DNA from: DASRDU01 sp035560235
GTDB taxonomy: Bacteria; Acidobacteriota; Blastocatellia; RBC074
DNA length: 64,000 nucleotides
Assembly: GCA_035560235.1 (NCBI GenBank)
Contig: DATMAG010000076.1
Span: forward strand, 1 to 64,000
Reading direction: 5' to 3'
A model generated the notes under the pieces. That model saw nothing but the letters and a program-made list of their open reading frames with translations. It did no database searches and was not told where the DNA came from. Every line of letters begins with the position of its first letter. Positions within the stretch are counted from its first letter, which is position 1. The position numbers and the translations under genes were made by a program. Positions 18,352 through 27,814 of this stretch are shown here, piece after piece.

Positions 18352-19710
18352 GTGGATGTATCTCTGTCAATGAACAGTCCTGAGAGCGCCATGCAGAGTC
18401 CTGAAGCAGGAGAGCAACCCGCTTTACCCGTCCGCGCCGTGTCTGAACCGGACACCGAAGAGCTGCCAGCGCGCCGCAGCGGGATGTTTCGCGCGCTCAG
18501 TTACCGCGATTACCGGCTGCTCTGGGCCGGAGCGTTTCTGTCCAACATCGGCACGTGGATGCAGTCCATCGCGCAGAGCTGGCTGGTGCGCGAACTGACG
18601 CCTTCGCCTTTTCTGATCGGCTTTGTCTCCTTTGTCGGCTCGTTTCCGCAACTGGCGTTTGCGCTCTTCAGCGGCGTTTATGCCGACGTGTTTGACCGGC
18701 GGCGTCTGCTGATAGCGACGCAGGCCGCGCAGATGATCTTCTCGGCCTTTCTGGGACTGCTTGTGGCGCTCGGGGTCATCACCATCTGGCAGGTGATCGC
18801 GCTTTCGTTTCTGAGCGGCGTGGCGACGACGCTGAGCAATCCGGCCTATCAGGCGTTCGTGCATGACATCGTCGGGCGCGAGGATCTGATGAGCGGCATC
18901 TCGCTCAATTCGACGCAATACAATCTGTCGCGCATCATCGGGCCGACGATTGGCGGGATAATGCTTGAGCGGATCGGCATTGCCGGATGTTATTACCTGA
19001 ACGGCATCAGCTTTCTGGCCGTAATCATTGCGCTGATGCTGATGAATGTTCACTCAGCCGCGCCGGGCAGGCATCCGCACCTGCGCGATGTGGTGCGTCA
19101 GATGGCCGACGGGTTACGCTACGTGCGCGGGCGTCCGCGGGTGCTGGCGCTGCTCGGCATGGCTTCGGTCGTCAGCATCTTCGGCATTCCGTACCTTGTG
19201 TTTCTTTCAGTCTTTGCGCGCGATGTGCTCGAAAGGAATGCTCAGGGGCTGGCATATCTGATGGCGGCGACCGGAACGGGCGCGGTGCTGAGCGCGCTGC
19301 TGCAGGCGTTTCTCGGCAACTATCGCGGGCGCGGAAAGTTTCTGCTCGGCGGCACATTCTTTTTCGGGGCGGCCATTATTGTCTTTGCGCTCTCGCGCAC
19401 CTTTGCGCTCTCGCTCGTTTGTCTGTCGCTGATTGGCGGAGCAATGGTCAGCATCACGACGACCATCAACAACCTGCTGCAAATGCTGGTGACTGATGAA
19501 ATGCGCGGGCGGGTGATGAGCATGTATTCGCTCGCTTTTATGGGCCTGTCGCCGGTGGGCAGTTTATTGATCGGAACAGCGGCTGATCTGATCGGCCCGC
19601 GCTGGAATCATCACGGCGTGCAACTGGCGCTGGCGGCGAGCGGCGCTGTCGTTGCGCTCTTCGCCCTTTACGTCCTGATCGCTCAGCCGCGCGTCAGAGC
19701 GCTTGAATGA
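18352..19710 (+). CDS. MFS transporter, EntS-like exporter
   Basis: The 452-residue protein is a 12-helix major facilitator of the MFS_3 (enterobactin-exporter-like) branch. After a polar N-terminal tail of about 45 residues the typical start FRALSYRDYRLLWAGAFLSN is followed by GTWMQSIAQSWLVRELT and the A-like motif SGVYADVFDRRRLL between helices 2 and 3. It probably exports a small molecule across the inner membrane with proton exchange; the substrate is unknown. The GTG at 18352 has AGAGGAG about eight bases upstream. The next gene lies on the opposite strand, converging. Confidence 0.88.
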   Translation: MDVSLSMNSPESAMQSPEAGEQPALPVRAVSEPDTEELPARRSGMFRALSYRDYRLLWAGAFLSNIGTWMQSIAQSWLVRELTPSPFLIGFVSFVGSFPQLAFALFSGVYADVFDRRRLLIATQAAQMIFSAFLGLLVALGVITIWQVIALSFLSGVATTLSNPAYQAFVHDIVGREDLMSGISLNSTQYNLSRIIGPTIGGIMLERIGIAGCYYLNGISFLAVIIALMLMNVHSAAPGRHPHLRDVVRQMADGLRYVRGRPRVLALLGMASVVSIFGIPYLVFLSVFARDVLERNAQGLAYLMAATGTGAVLSALLQAFLGNYRGRGKFLLGGTFFFGAAIIVFALSRTFALSLVCLSLIGGAMVSITTTINNLLQMLVTDEMRGRVMSMYSLAFMGLSPVGSLLIGTAADLIGPRWNHHGVQLALAASGAVVALFALYVLIAQPRVRALE

Positions 19711-19726
19711 TGCAACGGATTATTTT

Positions 19727-20485
19727 CTACCTTCCTCCATCAATCGCCATGATCTCGCCAGTGATGAACCCGGCCTCCTCAGAAGCCAGGTAAGCGACAA
19801 GTTCAGCGACCTCTTCAGGCGTTCCGGCGCGACGGAGCGGAGTTTCGCTGATTACTTTCTGCAATGTTTCAGGCTGCGAGAACTTCGTCAGGAACGGCGT
19901 GTTGATGATGCCCGGCGCGACGGCGTTGACCGTGATTTTGTAAGGCGCGAGTTCCCTGGCCAGGCCTCTCGTGAAACTGTTGACTGCGCCTTTGGCTGAA
20001 GCGTAATGCAGCGCGCCGCCGAGTCCGCCGGTTTCTGCCGCGAGCGATGAGATATTGATGATGCGTCCGCCCTGCTGTCGTTTCAGCTGCGGAATCACCG
20101 CCTGCGAACAGAGAAAGGCGCTTTTGACATTGACAGCCATCACGGCATCCCACAAAGCTTCGCTGCATTCCTCAATCGGAGCGCGCTGAATCAGGCTGCC
20201 GGCGTTGTTGACGAGAATGTCTATCCGACCGAAATACTGCAGCGTCGTCAGGACAAGCTGCGAGACATCACCGAGCCTGGTCACATCGGCGCGCACGGCG
20301 AAGGCATTGCGCCGCATCGCCTGAATCTCCGCGACTGCTTCATTCGCGCCCTGTTCACTGCTCAGATAATTCACTACCACCGCCGCGCCATTGCGGGCGA
20401 GCGCGACAGCCGTGGCGCGTCCGATGCCGGAGCCTGCGCCGGTGACGATTGCAACCTTTCCTCTGAGATCAAATTGTGCGGCCAT
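19727..20485 (-). CDS. Short-chain dehydrogenase/reductase (classical SDR)
   Basis: The 252-residue protein is a classical SDR, FabG- or glucose-dehydrogenase-like. The cofactor loop is VTGAGSGIGRA (about residues 15-25), NNAG stabilises the fold, the serine lies in IINISSLAAE, and the catalytic pair is YASAK. It ends in ITGEIMAIDGGR, as most bacterial members do. It oxidises or reduces a hydroxyl/keto group with NAD(P). The residues after the second strand (VNYLSSE) do not settle the cofactor. Substrate unknown. rarA lies just upstream on the same strand, beyond a palindrome. Confidence 0.88.
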   Translation of the reverse strand: MAAQFDLRGKVAIVTGAGSGIGRATAVALARNGAAVVVNYLSSEQGANEAVAEIQAMRRNAFAVRADVTRLGDVSQLVLTTLQYFGRIDILVNNAGSLIQRAPIEECSEALWDAVMAVNVKSAFLCSQAVIPQLKRQQGGRIINISSLAAETGGLGGALHYASAKGAVNSFTRGLARELAPYKITVNAVAPGIINTPFLTKFSQPETLQKVISETPLRRAGTPEEVAELVAYLASEEAGFITGEIMAIDGGR

Positions 20486-20496
20486 AACAATAATAG

Positions 20497-20556
20497 CCAG
20501 TGGTCAGCGGCTGGTGGTCAGCGAGGAAGTCCGAGTGACCACAAGGCCGCTGATCA
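20497..20556. repeat. Intergenic palindrome, TGGTCAG family (degenerate)
   Basis: The left arm 20497-20520 (CCAGTGGTCAGCGGCTGGTG and on) and right arm 20534-20556 pair with several mismatches. It resembles the TGGTCAGTGGTCAGT family at 52581, 56712 and 60174. It fills most of the gap between SDR and rarA and just touches the rarA stop. Confidence 0.6.
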
Positions 20557-21852
20557 GGGTTCGTAATACTTCTTTCCTTTCAGTTTTTCCGGCAGGCAGT
20601 CCATCTCTGCTTTGCCGCCTTCGTAATCGTGCGCGTATTTGTAATCCCTGCCGTAGCCCAGGCCCTTCATCAGCTTTGTCGGCGCGTTGCGCAGGTGCAG
20701 CGGGACGGGTTCGGCCTGCGTGACGCGGGCATCTTCGGCGGCGGCTTCATAAGCCGTGTAAACCGCATTCGATTTCGGCGCGCGAGCCAGGTAGACCGCA
20801 GCTTCAGCGAGCGCCAGGCGGGCTTCAGGCAGGCCGAGCAGGTGCGTGGCATTCGCCGCCGCAGTGGCAATGACCAGCGCCTGCGGGTCAGCCAGGCCGA
20901 TGTCTTCCGCTGCCTGATGAACGATCCGACGGGCAATGAACATCGGGTCTTCGCCCGCTTCGATCATCCGCGCCAGCCAGTACAGCGTCGCGTCGGCGTC
21001 TGAGTTGCGCATGGATTTGATGAAGGCTGAAATCAGATTGTAATGCTGCTCGCCTGACTTGTCATAAAGCGCCGTCGCCCGCTGCAACGCCTCACGCAGG
21101 TCTTCGTCTGTAATGTTGCGGCGGCCCTGTTCATCGGCCCTGGCTGAAGTCGCGGCGAGTTCGAGCGCGTTCAGCGCGGCGCGGGCGTCACCGCCGGAAT
21201 ATTCAGCCAGGCGATGCAACTGTTCGTCACTGACGCTGAGCTTCAGATGCGCGAGGCCGCGTTCCGTGTCATCAAGCGCCTGGCGCAGAATCTCTGTGAT
21301 CTCTGCGGCAGACAGTTGATTGAGCACGAAGACTCGAACGCGGGAGAGCAGCGCGGAGTTGATTTCAAACGAGGGATTCTCGGTCGTCGCGCCGATCAGA
21401 ATAATCGTGCCGTTTTCAACGTAAGGCAGAAAGGCGTCCTGCTGCGCCCGGTTGAAGCGGTGAATCTCGTCAACGAACAGCACCGTGCGACGCCCGAAGG
21501 CGCTGCGCGTCTTCGCGGCGGTGTCCATCACCTGACGAATCTCCCTGATGCCCGAAGTCACGGCGCTGAAGGGCACGAAGTCCGATGCGGTGCGCGCCGC
21601 GATGATTCTGGCGAGCGTCGTTTTACCCGCGCCGGGCGGCCCCCAGAAGATCATCGAGGTGAGGCGATCTTCCTCAATCAGGCGGCGCAGCAGTTTTCCC
21701 GCGCCAAGCAGATGCTCCTGACCGATGTATTCATCGAGCGTGCGCGGACGCATCCGGTCAGCGAGCGGCGCATTGCGGTCAGTGACCGGCGCGGGCGTGC
21801 TGCGCTCTTCAGGTTCGGCAAACAGGCCGGGATTTTTGTCGGCGCGTGACAT
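20554..21852 (-). CDS. rarA: Replication-associated recombination protein A (MgsA-like AAA ATPase)
   Basis: The 432-residue protein is RarA/MgsA, a homotetrameric clamp-loader-like ATPase that acts at stalled replication forks. Walker A is FWGPPGAGKTTLARIIA (about 69-85), Walker B LFVDEIHRFNRAQQDAFLP, and sensor 1 IGATTENPSFEINSALLSR. The C-terminal MgsA tetramerisation domain is recognisable in IYWL-type segments such as SDADATLYWLARMIEAGEDP and the end GYGRDYKYAHDYEGG. It begins ten bases after the stop of an alpha/beta hydrolase on the same strand, so the two are probably co-transcribed. Confidence 0.95.
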   Translation of the reverse strand: MSRADKNPGLFAEPEERSTPAPVTDRNAPLADRMRPRTLDEYIGQEHLLGAGKLLRRLIEEDRLTSMIFWGPPGAGKTTLARIIAARTASDFVPFSAVTSGIREIRQVMDTAAKTRSAFGRRTVLFVDEIHRFNRAQQDAFLPYVENGTIILIGATTENPSFEINSALLSRVRVFVLNQLSAAEITEILRQALDDTERGLAHLKLSVSDEQLHRLAEYSGGDARAALNALELAATSARADEQGRRNITDEDLREALQRATALYDKSGEQHYNLISAFIKSMRNSDADATLYWLARMIEAGEDPMFIARRIVHQAAEDIGLADPQALVIATAAANATHLLGLPEARLALAEAAVYLARAPKSNAVYTAYEAAAEDARVTQAEPVPLHLRNAPTKLMKGLGYGRDYKYAHDYEGGKAEMDCLPEKLKGKKYYEP

Positions 21853-21861
21853 GAAACAGAT

Positions 21862-22827
21862 CTATCTCACTGCCAGCGAATTCTCGTGAACTGACCGTTC
21901 GGCGCTGACTGATTCAAGGAATTCATTGACGATTCTCGCAAACTCAGCAGGCATCTCTTCCTGCGGCGCGTGACCGCAGGGCAGCATCATCAGTTCCGCG
22001 CGCGGCATTGCGCGGGAGAGCGCCGCGCCCGATTCAGGCCGGATGATTCTGTCATATGCGCCCTGAATAATCAGCGTGCGATGATGAACCGAGGAGAGAT
22101 TACCGGCGATCTGCCGCAGATCGAAAGTCCTGAGCGTCGCGGCAATGGCCCGCTGGCATTCAGGCTCGCTGAGCATCGCTGAATAAGCCGCGACTCGCTC
22201 GGGCGTCACGGTTGCGGCCCGGTAATGAGCATGGCGAATGCGGCTTTCAATCAGTCCGGGGATTCGCACCAGATGTCCGATAATTCGGGCCGGGAGTCGC
22301 TCGCCTGACCGCCGACCGGACAGCAGAATCAGTCTGGCGAGCAGCGGAAACTGATCAGCCGGACTGACTGCCGGATTTGCCAGCACCAGTTCCGAGACGC
22401 GCTGCGGCGAGTTCCGGGCAATCTGCAATGCCACTGCTCCGCCGAGCGAGTTGCCCGCGAGCGCGGCCCGACTGAGTTTCAGCGCATCCATCAGCCCGGT
22501 GACAATCGCTGCCTGAGTGTCAATCAGGTAATTGCCATCGGGCGGTTTGTCGCTAGCGCCGAAGCCTTTCAGATCAACGGCAATCACGCGACGACGGGCA
22601 GCAAGCTGATCGAAGACTTCGTGCCAGGTGTAACTCATCGAACAGAAGCCGTGAATCAGAATCAGCGGCTCGGAATGATTCGCTGTTTCCACGCTGCTGT
22701 CGTACCAGGCAATTCCGACATTTCCGATGACCGTGCGGCGTGGCTGCGCGCTGCCGACTGACCAGGTGACGGGCTTTGGCGCGGCCTGAAGGCGCTGGCT
22801 CCGTTTTCCGTTAATGAGTACCGCCAT
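21862..22827 (-). CDS. Alpha/beta-fold hydrolase
   Basis: The 321-residue protein has the alpha/beta hydrolase order: oxyanion region LILIHGFCSMSYTW, then VIAVDLKGFGASDKP, nucleophile elbow LAGNSLGGAVAL (Ser), the acid in IIQGAYDRIIRPESG and the histidine in PCGHAPQEEMP. It looks like a soluble esterase or C-C hydrolase of the haloalkane dehalogenase/epoxide hydrolase-like group. The N-terminal 35 residues before the fold vary and the exact start is unsure. It lies directly upstream of rarA on the same strand. The substrate is unknown. Confidence 0.86.
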   Translation of the reverse strand: MAVLINGKRSQRLQAAPKPVTWSVGSAQPRRTVIGNVGIAWYDSSVETANHSEPLILIHGFCSMSYTWHEVFDQLAARRRVIAVDLKGFGASDKPPDGNYLIDTQAAIVTGLMDALKLSRAALAGNSLGGAVALQIARNSPQRVSELVLANPAVSPADQFPLLARLILLSGRRSGERLPARIIGHLVRIPGLIESRIRHAHYRAATVTPERVAAYSAMLSEPECQRAIAATLRTFDLRQIAGNLSSVHHRTLIIQGAYDRIIRPESGAALSRAMPRAELMMLPCGHAPQEEMPAEFARIVNEFLESVSAERSVHENSLAVR

Positions 22828-23258
22828 ACCGTCACGTTACGCAAAGGCCGGTGAGTTTGCAAGCCCGGATTCAGCCGGATTTCAGGCGCTGAGAATCGGA
22901 TCAGCCTCTCGCCCTGCCATCTGTAAACCCTGCCGTTTCAGGGCGATAAATCATTTTTCGGGATCTCTTTCGGATTGCTTCTGATTCTGAGTGTTTAATT
23001 AGTGGACAAATAAGAGATTTGGCGGGACGTTCCGGAGGCAGTTTGAGCGGGGAGCCGAAAATCAGCAGAGCCGGAAAAATTTCATGCGCCCTTCATTCAT
23101 AGGTTTAGGCGGAATCGGAGGGAGGGCCGTATTGACGGTTCTGAAAACGGCTTCCTAGCATGGCCGCGACCCACCAGTCAGCCGCCGGGGCCTGATTTAA
23201 TACCCGGCGCAGCAGTTTCACTCACGTTTTTACTTCGATTTTTCGGGGGTGGCCGGGA
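22828..23258. other. Non-coding gap between divergent genes
   Basis: No open frame of interest and no RNA family I can recognise. A possible plus-strand promoter lies at 23132-23161. The rest is low-information sequence. Confidence 0.5.
23132..23161 (+). promoter_or_regulatory. Possible sigma70-type promoter for the metallopeptidase-like gene
   Basis: A -35 TTGACG (23132-23137) and a -10 TAGCAT (23156-23161) are 18 bases apart. The start codon is about 97 bases further on. Match quality is moderate. Confidence 0.4.
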
Positions 23259-23966
23259 ATGGCAGTCAGAGAAGATTCCTTGAATTCACTATTTGCTGAT
23301 GTTTTTCAGGAGGTAACCCGACGGCAGACGAAGCCGGAGGTGGTGGTCACGTTCTATCCCTTTGCCGGACTCAATCATACCATTCGGATTCGTAATCAGC
23401 GGGTCTATGTTCGCGTTTCCGATGTTCTGCGTGATGCCCCGCGTCAGGTGCATCGCGCGCTGGCTTACATCCTGATCTCCAAGCTCTACAACAAACGAGC
23501 AGCGAGCGAATACGAAACGATTTACCGCGACTATGCTTACCAGCCGCACGTGCTGCGCGCCTCTGACCTGGCGCGGCGCAAGCATGGTTACAAGCAGCTC
23601 AACGGCGCGGTCGGGCGGCATTATGATCTGAACCGGATTTTCAATCGCCTCAACCGGCGTTATTTCGGCGGCGAACTGCACAAACCGACGCTGAGCTGGA
23701 GCCAGCGGCGCAACAAACGCATTCTCGGTCATCACGACTCCGTGCACGACACCATCATCATCAGCCGCTCGCTCGATCAGGCTGATGTGCCGGAGTACCT
23801 GATCGAATATGTGATGTATCACGAGATGCTGCACATCAAGCATCGTCCGCGCCTGATCAATGGACGGCGCATCTTTCATACCAACAGTTTTCGCAATGAG
23901 GAACAGCGCTTCGCCCGCTTTGACGAGGCGATGAACTGGCTGGAAAACCTGGCGAGAAGAAGCTAA
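23259..23966 (+). CDS. SprT/M48-like putative zinc metallopeptidase
   Basis: The 235-residue protein has a soluble SprT-like architecture. After an N-terminal alpha/beta region (VVVTFYPFAGLNHTIRIRN) comes the typical stretch FNRLNRRYFGGELHKPTLSW, then a beta segment with ILGHHDSVHDTIIISRSLDQ, and the zinc motif HEMLH in VMYHEMLHIKHRP with further histidine in RRIFHTNSF. The family includes proteases acting on DNA-bound proteins, but for this bacterial branch the job is not known. The start codon ATG at 23259 follows GGGTGG. It is a single-gene unit. Confidence 0.78.
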   Translation: MAVREDSLNSLFADVFQEVTRRQTKPEVVVTFYPFAGLNHTIRIRNQRVYVRVSDVLRDAPRQVHRALAYILISKLYNKRAASEYETIYRDYAYQPHVLRASDLARRKHGYKQLNGAVGRHYDLNRIFNRLNRRYFGGELHKPTLSWSQRRNKRILGHHDSVHDTIIISRSLDQADVPEYLIEYVMYHEMLHIKHRPRLINGRRIFHTNSFRNEEQRFARFDEAMNWLENLARRS

Positions 23967-24039
23967 ACGCAGGCAAAACGTAATAGCACTCTGGCGTGCT
24001 GAGTGGAGCTTCCGCTCAGCACTTTTTTTGTCTGCGGCC

Positions 24040-24435
24040 TTATCTGATCCGGCGGCGGCGTGGTTCGATCCGGCTGCCTTCGAGAATGGCCGAAACCGCA
24101 AGCTGCATAATCAGCCATTTTTTCGGGAAGGCCACAAACTCCGCGCCCGCCCGCCAGCCGTCTTCAGTCTGCCTGACGTATTTCACGGTCGCACGCATTT
24201 CGCATTCATCGTTCAGGCAGGTCAGCGTCACGACCTCTCCGACTTCGAGCGCGAAAGGCGTGATCAGACAGGCTCCGTAGCGGCTGATGTTTTCGGTCTG
24301 AATGACGAGTGGTAAAGCGCCGGCCTGTCGGCAGCGCAGCCTGAGCGGAATCGAAAGATAGCTGCGGGGTTCCTTGCGACGGGTACTGACCGGGCCGACG
24401 GCAGAATTCTTCTCCGACTGACTGCTGCTCAACAT
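24040..24435 (-). CDS. PilZ-domain protein (c-di-GMP-binding type)
   Basis: The 131-residue protein is mostly one PilZ domain. A basic motif RRKEPRSYLSIPLRLR (residues about 19-34) resembles the RxxxR ligand-binding loop, and NISRYGACL takes the place of the usual D/NxSxxG segment. VTLTCLNDECEMRATVKYVR and GWRAGAEFVAF complete the barrel. Such domains bind cyclic-di-GMP and adjust envelope or motility functions. The ATG at 24435 is preceded by GGAGGAA, so the longer frame back to 24723 is rejected. The C-terminus is strongly basic. Confidence 0.83.
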   Translation of the reverse strand: MLSSSQSEKNSAVGPVSTRRKEPRSYLSIPLRLRCRQAGALPLVIQTENISRYGACLITPFALEVGEVVTLTCLNDECEMRATVKYVRQTEDGWRAGAEFVAFPKKWLIMQLAVSAILEGSRIEPRRRRIR

Positions 24436-24860
24436 ATCGTTCCTCCGGTGTGTGAGGTTGCGGAAAAGTCCTGAAAGAGTGCTGGCGTTGAAGCGAACCA
24501 TTTTCAGGCGTTGCCGGGACCTGCTGCTGAACAGGTGAGAAATTAAGCGCGGGCGTTCGCAAAGAAGTGTCACAGGAATGACATTCATTTCACGAAAGAC
24601 TGTTGGATTAATGCGGACGGTGAGTTCGGCGGCGGCTTTGTCCGCTTTCTCGACAGGTCCGGGGGCATTGGCTATAATCACGCCCGTCGTTTGATCCGGT
24701 GTGGCCTTACCCCTTGAAACCACCTGCAGCGTCTGAAGCTCATCAAGCGATCAAGCCCGTCAATTCAACGTTCAGGAAAGTGCCGTGAGTTGTGAGGGTG
24801 GTTTGAGTTTTACGATGCCATCTTCATTCACCCGGGGCTCTGACTGCGGAGGTACTGAAA
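24436..24860. other. Non-coding gap between divergent genes
   Basis: The gap holds the ribosome site of the PilZ gene at its left end and, at 24650-24678, a good promoter for the plus-strand secreted protein. About 175 bases would be 5' leader of that transcript; I see no known leader RNA in it. Confidence 0.55.
24650..24678 (+). promoter_or_regulatory. Sigma70-type promoter upstream of the TIGR03437 protein
   Basis: A -35 TCGACA (24650-24655) and a perfect -10 TATAAT (24673-24678) are separated by 17 bases. Transcription would begin near 24685, about 175 bases before the GTG start. Confidence 0.65.
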
Positions 24861-26588
24861 GTGAAGTCAAAAAACCGTCTTGTTCAATCACTGATCCCGG
24901 CTGCTGTTCTGGCGACAGTCTGCTGTTTCGCAGCTGCAGCCCAAACGGTCACGACCGTCAATGCCGCCAGTTTTTCTCCCGACCAGACCGTGGGAGCAGG
25001 CTCAATCGCTGCAGCCTTTGGAACCTTCAAGACCCAGGATGACACAAAGGTCTTCACCGCGCCCGGCCTGCCGCTGCCCAAAACGCTCGGCGGCGTCAAA
25101 GTCACCGTCAACGGCGTGGACGCGGAACTCTTCTTCGTCAGCAAGAATCAGATCAACTACGTCATTCCTGCAGGCACTCCGGTGCAGACGGTGCAGGTCA
25201 TTGTGACCAATTCCGACAACACGACGGTGAGCGGAACAGTGAAGGTTGCGGCTGCCGCGCCGGGCATCTTCTCGGCCAAAGCGACCGGTTCAGGCGCGGC
25301 TGCGGCGCTGACGACAACTGACGGAGTGACCTACAAGACGGTCTTCGACAGCAACGGCAATGAAGTGGACGTTGATGCGGGAACCAGTAACGGCCCTACC
25401 AACATCCTTGTTCTTTACGGAACCTCGATTCGCAATGCTCCGGCCGCCAGTCCGAGTGACGGCAACGGCGTGGCCGAATCCGTCAAGGTCACGATTCAGG
25501 GCGTGCCCTGCGCGATTGATTATGCCGGCCCGGCTCCGGGTTATGTCGGCCTCGATCAGATCAATGTCCGGCTCTCGCCGGAAATGGCCGGACTCGGCAG
25601 CGTGACCATCAAGGTCAGCATCACCAGCATTGACACTGATCCTGATCCCGCGAAGGTCGCCAATCCCACGTCCAATACCGTGACCATCAAAATCGGTGGC
25701 AGCCTGCCGCCCATTCAAACGACCAGAATCAATGCCGGAGACACAATCAACGGAGCGCTGACGATTAACGATCAGATTGAGAAGGACGCGAACACCGGCG
25801 CAACCTATTTCTTCGACGCATATCGCTTCACCGGCTCAGCCAATCAGACACTGGCCATTGATCTGCGCTCGGCACAGTTTGATGCCACGATTATTCTCTA
25901 TCGTCTCGGCGGCGATGGCTCGATTAACTATCTCGCTTCGGATGATATTTCAGGCGGCTACAGCAACGGGCAGAAGGTCAACAATAATGCGATGCTGCTG
26001 ACGGTGCTGCCCGAGAACTCCGATTACCTGATCTTTGCAACCACTGCCGACAGCGACCCTGACGGGCTTGGCAATTACAGCATCAAGCTGCTTTCGAACG
26101 TCATTACGCCAATCGCTTATGGAGCCAGTCTGACAAACGCTGCCATTACCACCAGCGACATTCAGATTTCGACCGGCGATTACTGGGATGCGTACTGGTT
26201 CCAGGGAACGCAGGGCGACAAAATTCAGATTGACCTGACTTCCGCTGCCTTCAACTCGTACCTGATTCTCAACAGGAACAGCGGTGATTTCGTGATTGAT
26301 GATGACAACAGCGGCGGCGGCAACAATGCCAGGATCGCACCGCCCAAACTGCCATCGCTGCCGGCAACAGACAAGTACATCATTGTTGCCACGCCTTATG
26401 CGCCCAACGTAACCGGCGCTTACACACTGTCACTGGTGAAACTCACCGGCCTGACCGGCGATGCTGCGCAGGCGGCTGAAAGCAGCGCTGCGCCTGCGCA
26501 GGTTCCGGGCCGGAGCGGTCTGATTGAGTTCTACCAGCAGCATGGCCTGAATTCCGAGCGATTCGCCGCACGGCGGGTCATTCGCTGA
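24861..26588 (+). CDS. Secreted protein with TIGR03437 domain and two PPC-like repeats
   Basis: The 575-residue protein starts with a Sec signal peptide (basic MKSKNR, hydrophobic core, AAAQT). Residues about 28-275 hold the Acidobacteriota 'Solibacter' TIGR03437-type beta domain: TTVNAASFSPDQTVGAGSIA, VTVNGVDAELFFVSKNQINY, IPAGTPVQTVQVIVTN, and later GYVGLDQINVRLSP. Two segments of about 120 residues follow that look like pre-peptidase C-terminal domains (FFDAYRFTGSANQTLAIDLR and YWDAYWFQGTQGDKIQIDLT). GTG at 24861 has GGAGG eight bases upstream and is driven by the promoter at 24650-24678. It is probably an extracellular or surface adhesive/structural protein. No catalytic domain is visible. 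Confidence 0.86.
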   Translation: MKSKNRLVQSLIPAAVLATVCCFAAAAQTVTTVNAASFSPDQTVGAGSIAAAFGTFKTQDDTKVFTAPGLPLPKTLGGVKVTVNGVDAELFFVSKNQINYVIPAGTPVQTVQVIVTNSDNTTVSGTVKVAAAAPGIFSAKATGSGAAAALTTTDGVTYKTVFDSNGNEVDVDAGTSNGPTNILVLYGTSIRNAPAASPSDGNGVAESVKVTIQGVPCAIDYAGPAPGYVGLDQINVRLSPEMAGLGSVTIKVSITSIDTDPDPAKVANPTSNTVTIKIGGSLPPIQTTRINAGDTINGALTINDQIEKDANTGATYFFDAYRFTGSANQTLAIDLRSAQFDATIILYRLGGDGSINYLASDDISGGYSNGQKVNNNAMLLTVLPENSDYLIFATTADSDPDGLGNYSIKLLSNVITPIAYGASLTNAAITTSDIQISTGDYWDAYWFQGTQGDKIQIDLTSAAFNSYLILNRNSGDFVIDDDNSGGGNNARIAPPKLPSLPATDKYIIVATPYAPNVTGAYTLSLVKLTGLTGDAAQAAESSAAPAQVPGRSGLIEFYQQHGLNSERFAARRVIR

Positions 26589-26652
26589 ACAGGCCGCAGC
26601 AGGTCGGGCGGGTCGCTGCCCTGAGAACAGCGGCCCGCTGACTCTCGCCTTT

Positions 26653-27810
26653 ATGCACATCGGAATTGACGCGCATGCCATCGGAGCGCGACAGGGTGGC
26701 AACGAAACTTACATCAGCAATCTGATCGCGGCGCTCGCAGAGCTTGATCAGCGCAATCGCTACACGATTTATCTGGCCAGCGCCCGCGCCGCCGAAAAGT
26801 GGCGCGGGCGCTGGCCGAATTTTGAAGTCAGACTGCTGCCGCCGCCGACACCGCTGGTGCGCGTGCCGCTGGCGCTGGCTTATGAGCTGCGACGGCGACC
26901 GGTTGATGTGCTGCACGTGCAATACACCGCGCCGCCTTTCTGTCCCGTCCCGGTCATCGCCACGATTCACGATCTCGCCTTCGAACATCTGCCGGAAACC
27001 TTCACGCGCCGGGGCCGCACGCAGTTGCGGCTGACCGTGCGCCGGACAGCAGCCCGCGCCGCGCGCATTGCCACAGTTTCAGAGTTTTCCCGTCAGGACA
27101 TCATTCAAACTTACGGGCTGGAACCGGAAAAGGTCGTCGTCACCCACAACGGCGTCGAAGCCCGCTTCAATCCGCAGCCACAGTCGGAAAATGAAGCCGC
27201 CGAAGTGCGCCACCGTTTCGGCATCGCGCGTGACTTCCTGCTTGCGGTCGGCAGTCTGCAGCCGCGCAAGAATCTGCTGCGGCTGCTGCGTGCCTATGTC
27301 CGGCTCCGCTCCACCCGGCCTGATTTCACGCTGCAACTCGTCATTACCGGGCGCAGGCTGTGGCTGGCGAATGAAATCTTTGCCGAGATCAGGCGGCAGC
27401 CCTGGGCTGCGGATGTGATTGTGACCGGTTATGTCACGGACGAAGATCTGCCGTCGCTCTATCGCGCGGCGACGGCGCTCGTGTATCCCTCGCTCTTCGA
27501 GGGATTCGGACTGCCGCCACTCGAAGCCATGGCCTGTGGCACGCAGGTCATTACGAGCAACACTTCAAGTCTGCCCGAAGTGACCGGCGAGGCGGCAATC
27601 CTGATTGATCCTTACAATGAAGACGAACTGGCCGACGCGCTGCTCAGAATTGTGACCGATCAGCCCCTGCGCGCACGGTTGCGCGAAGCCGGACTCAGGC
27701 GCGCCGGGCTGTTCACCTGGCGCAGGGCAGCGGAAAAGACATTGCAGCTTTACGAGGCAGCCGCGAAGGACAATAAACATAAAGTTCGGACGCAGAGTTC
27801 ACGTTTCTGA
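26653..27810 (+). CDS. Glycosyltransferase family 4
   Basis: The 385-residue protein is a GT-B retaining glycosyltransferase. The N-terminal acceptor domain begins MHIGIDAHAIGARQGGNETY. The C-terminal donor domain contains FLLAVGSLQPRKNLLRLLRA, VIVTGYVTDEDLPSLY and the EX7E motif in SLFEGFGLPPLEAMACGTQV. It would transfer a sugar from a nucleotide donor to a growing glycan, presumably for an envelope polysaccharide. A methyltransferase follows after 4 bases, suggesting one operon for glycan assembly and modification. Confidence 0.9.
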   Translation: MHIGIDAHAIGARQGGNETYISNLIAALAELDQRNRYTIYLASARAAEKWRGRWPNFEVRLLPPPTPLVRVPLALAYELRRRPVDVLHVQYTAPPFCPVPVIATIHDLAFEHLPETFTRRGRTQLRLTVRRTAARAARIATVSEFSRQDIIQTYGLEPEKVVVTHNGVEARFNPQPQSENEAAEVRHRFGIARDFLLAVGSLQPRKNLLRLLRAYVRLRSTRPDFTLQLVITGRRLWLANEIFAEIRRQPWAADVIVTGYVTDEDLPSLYRAATALVYPSLFEGFGLPPLEAMACGTQVITSNTSSLPEVTGEAAILIDPYNEDELADALLRIVTDQPLRARLREAGLRRAGLFTWRRAAEKTLQLYEAAAKDNKHKVRTQSSRF

Positions 27811-27814
27811 ATTC

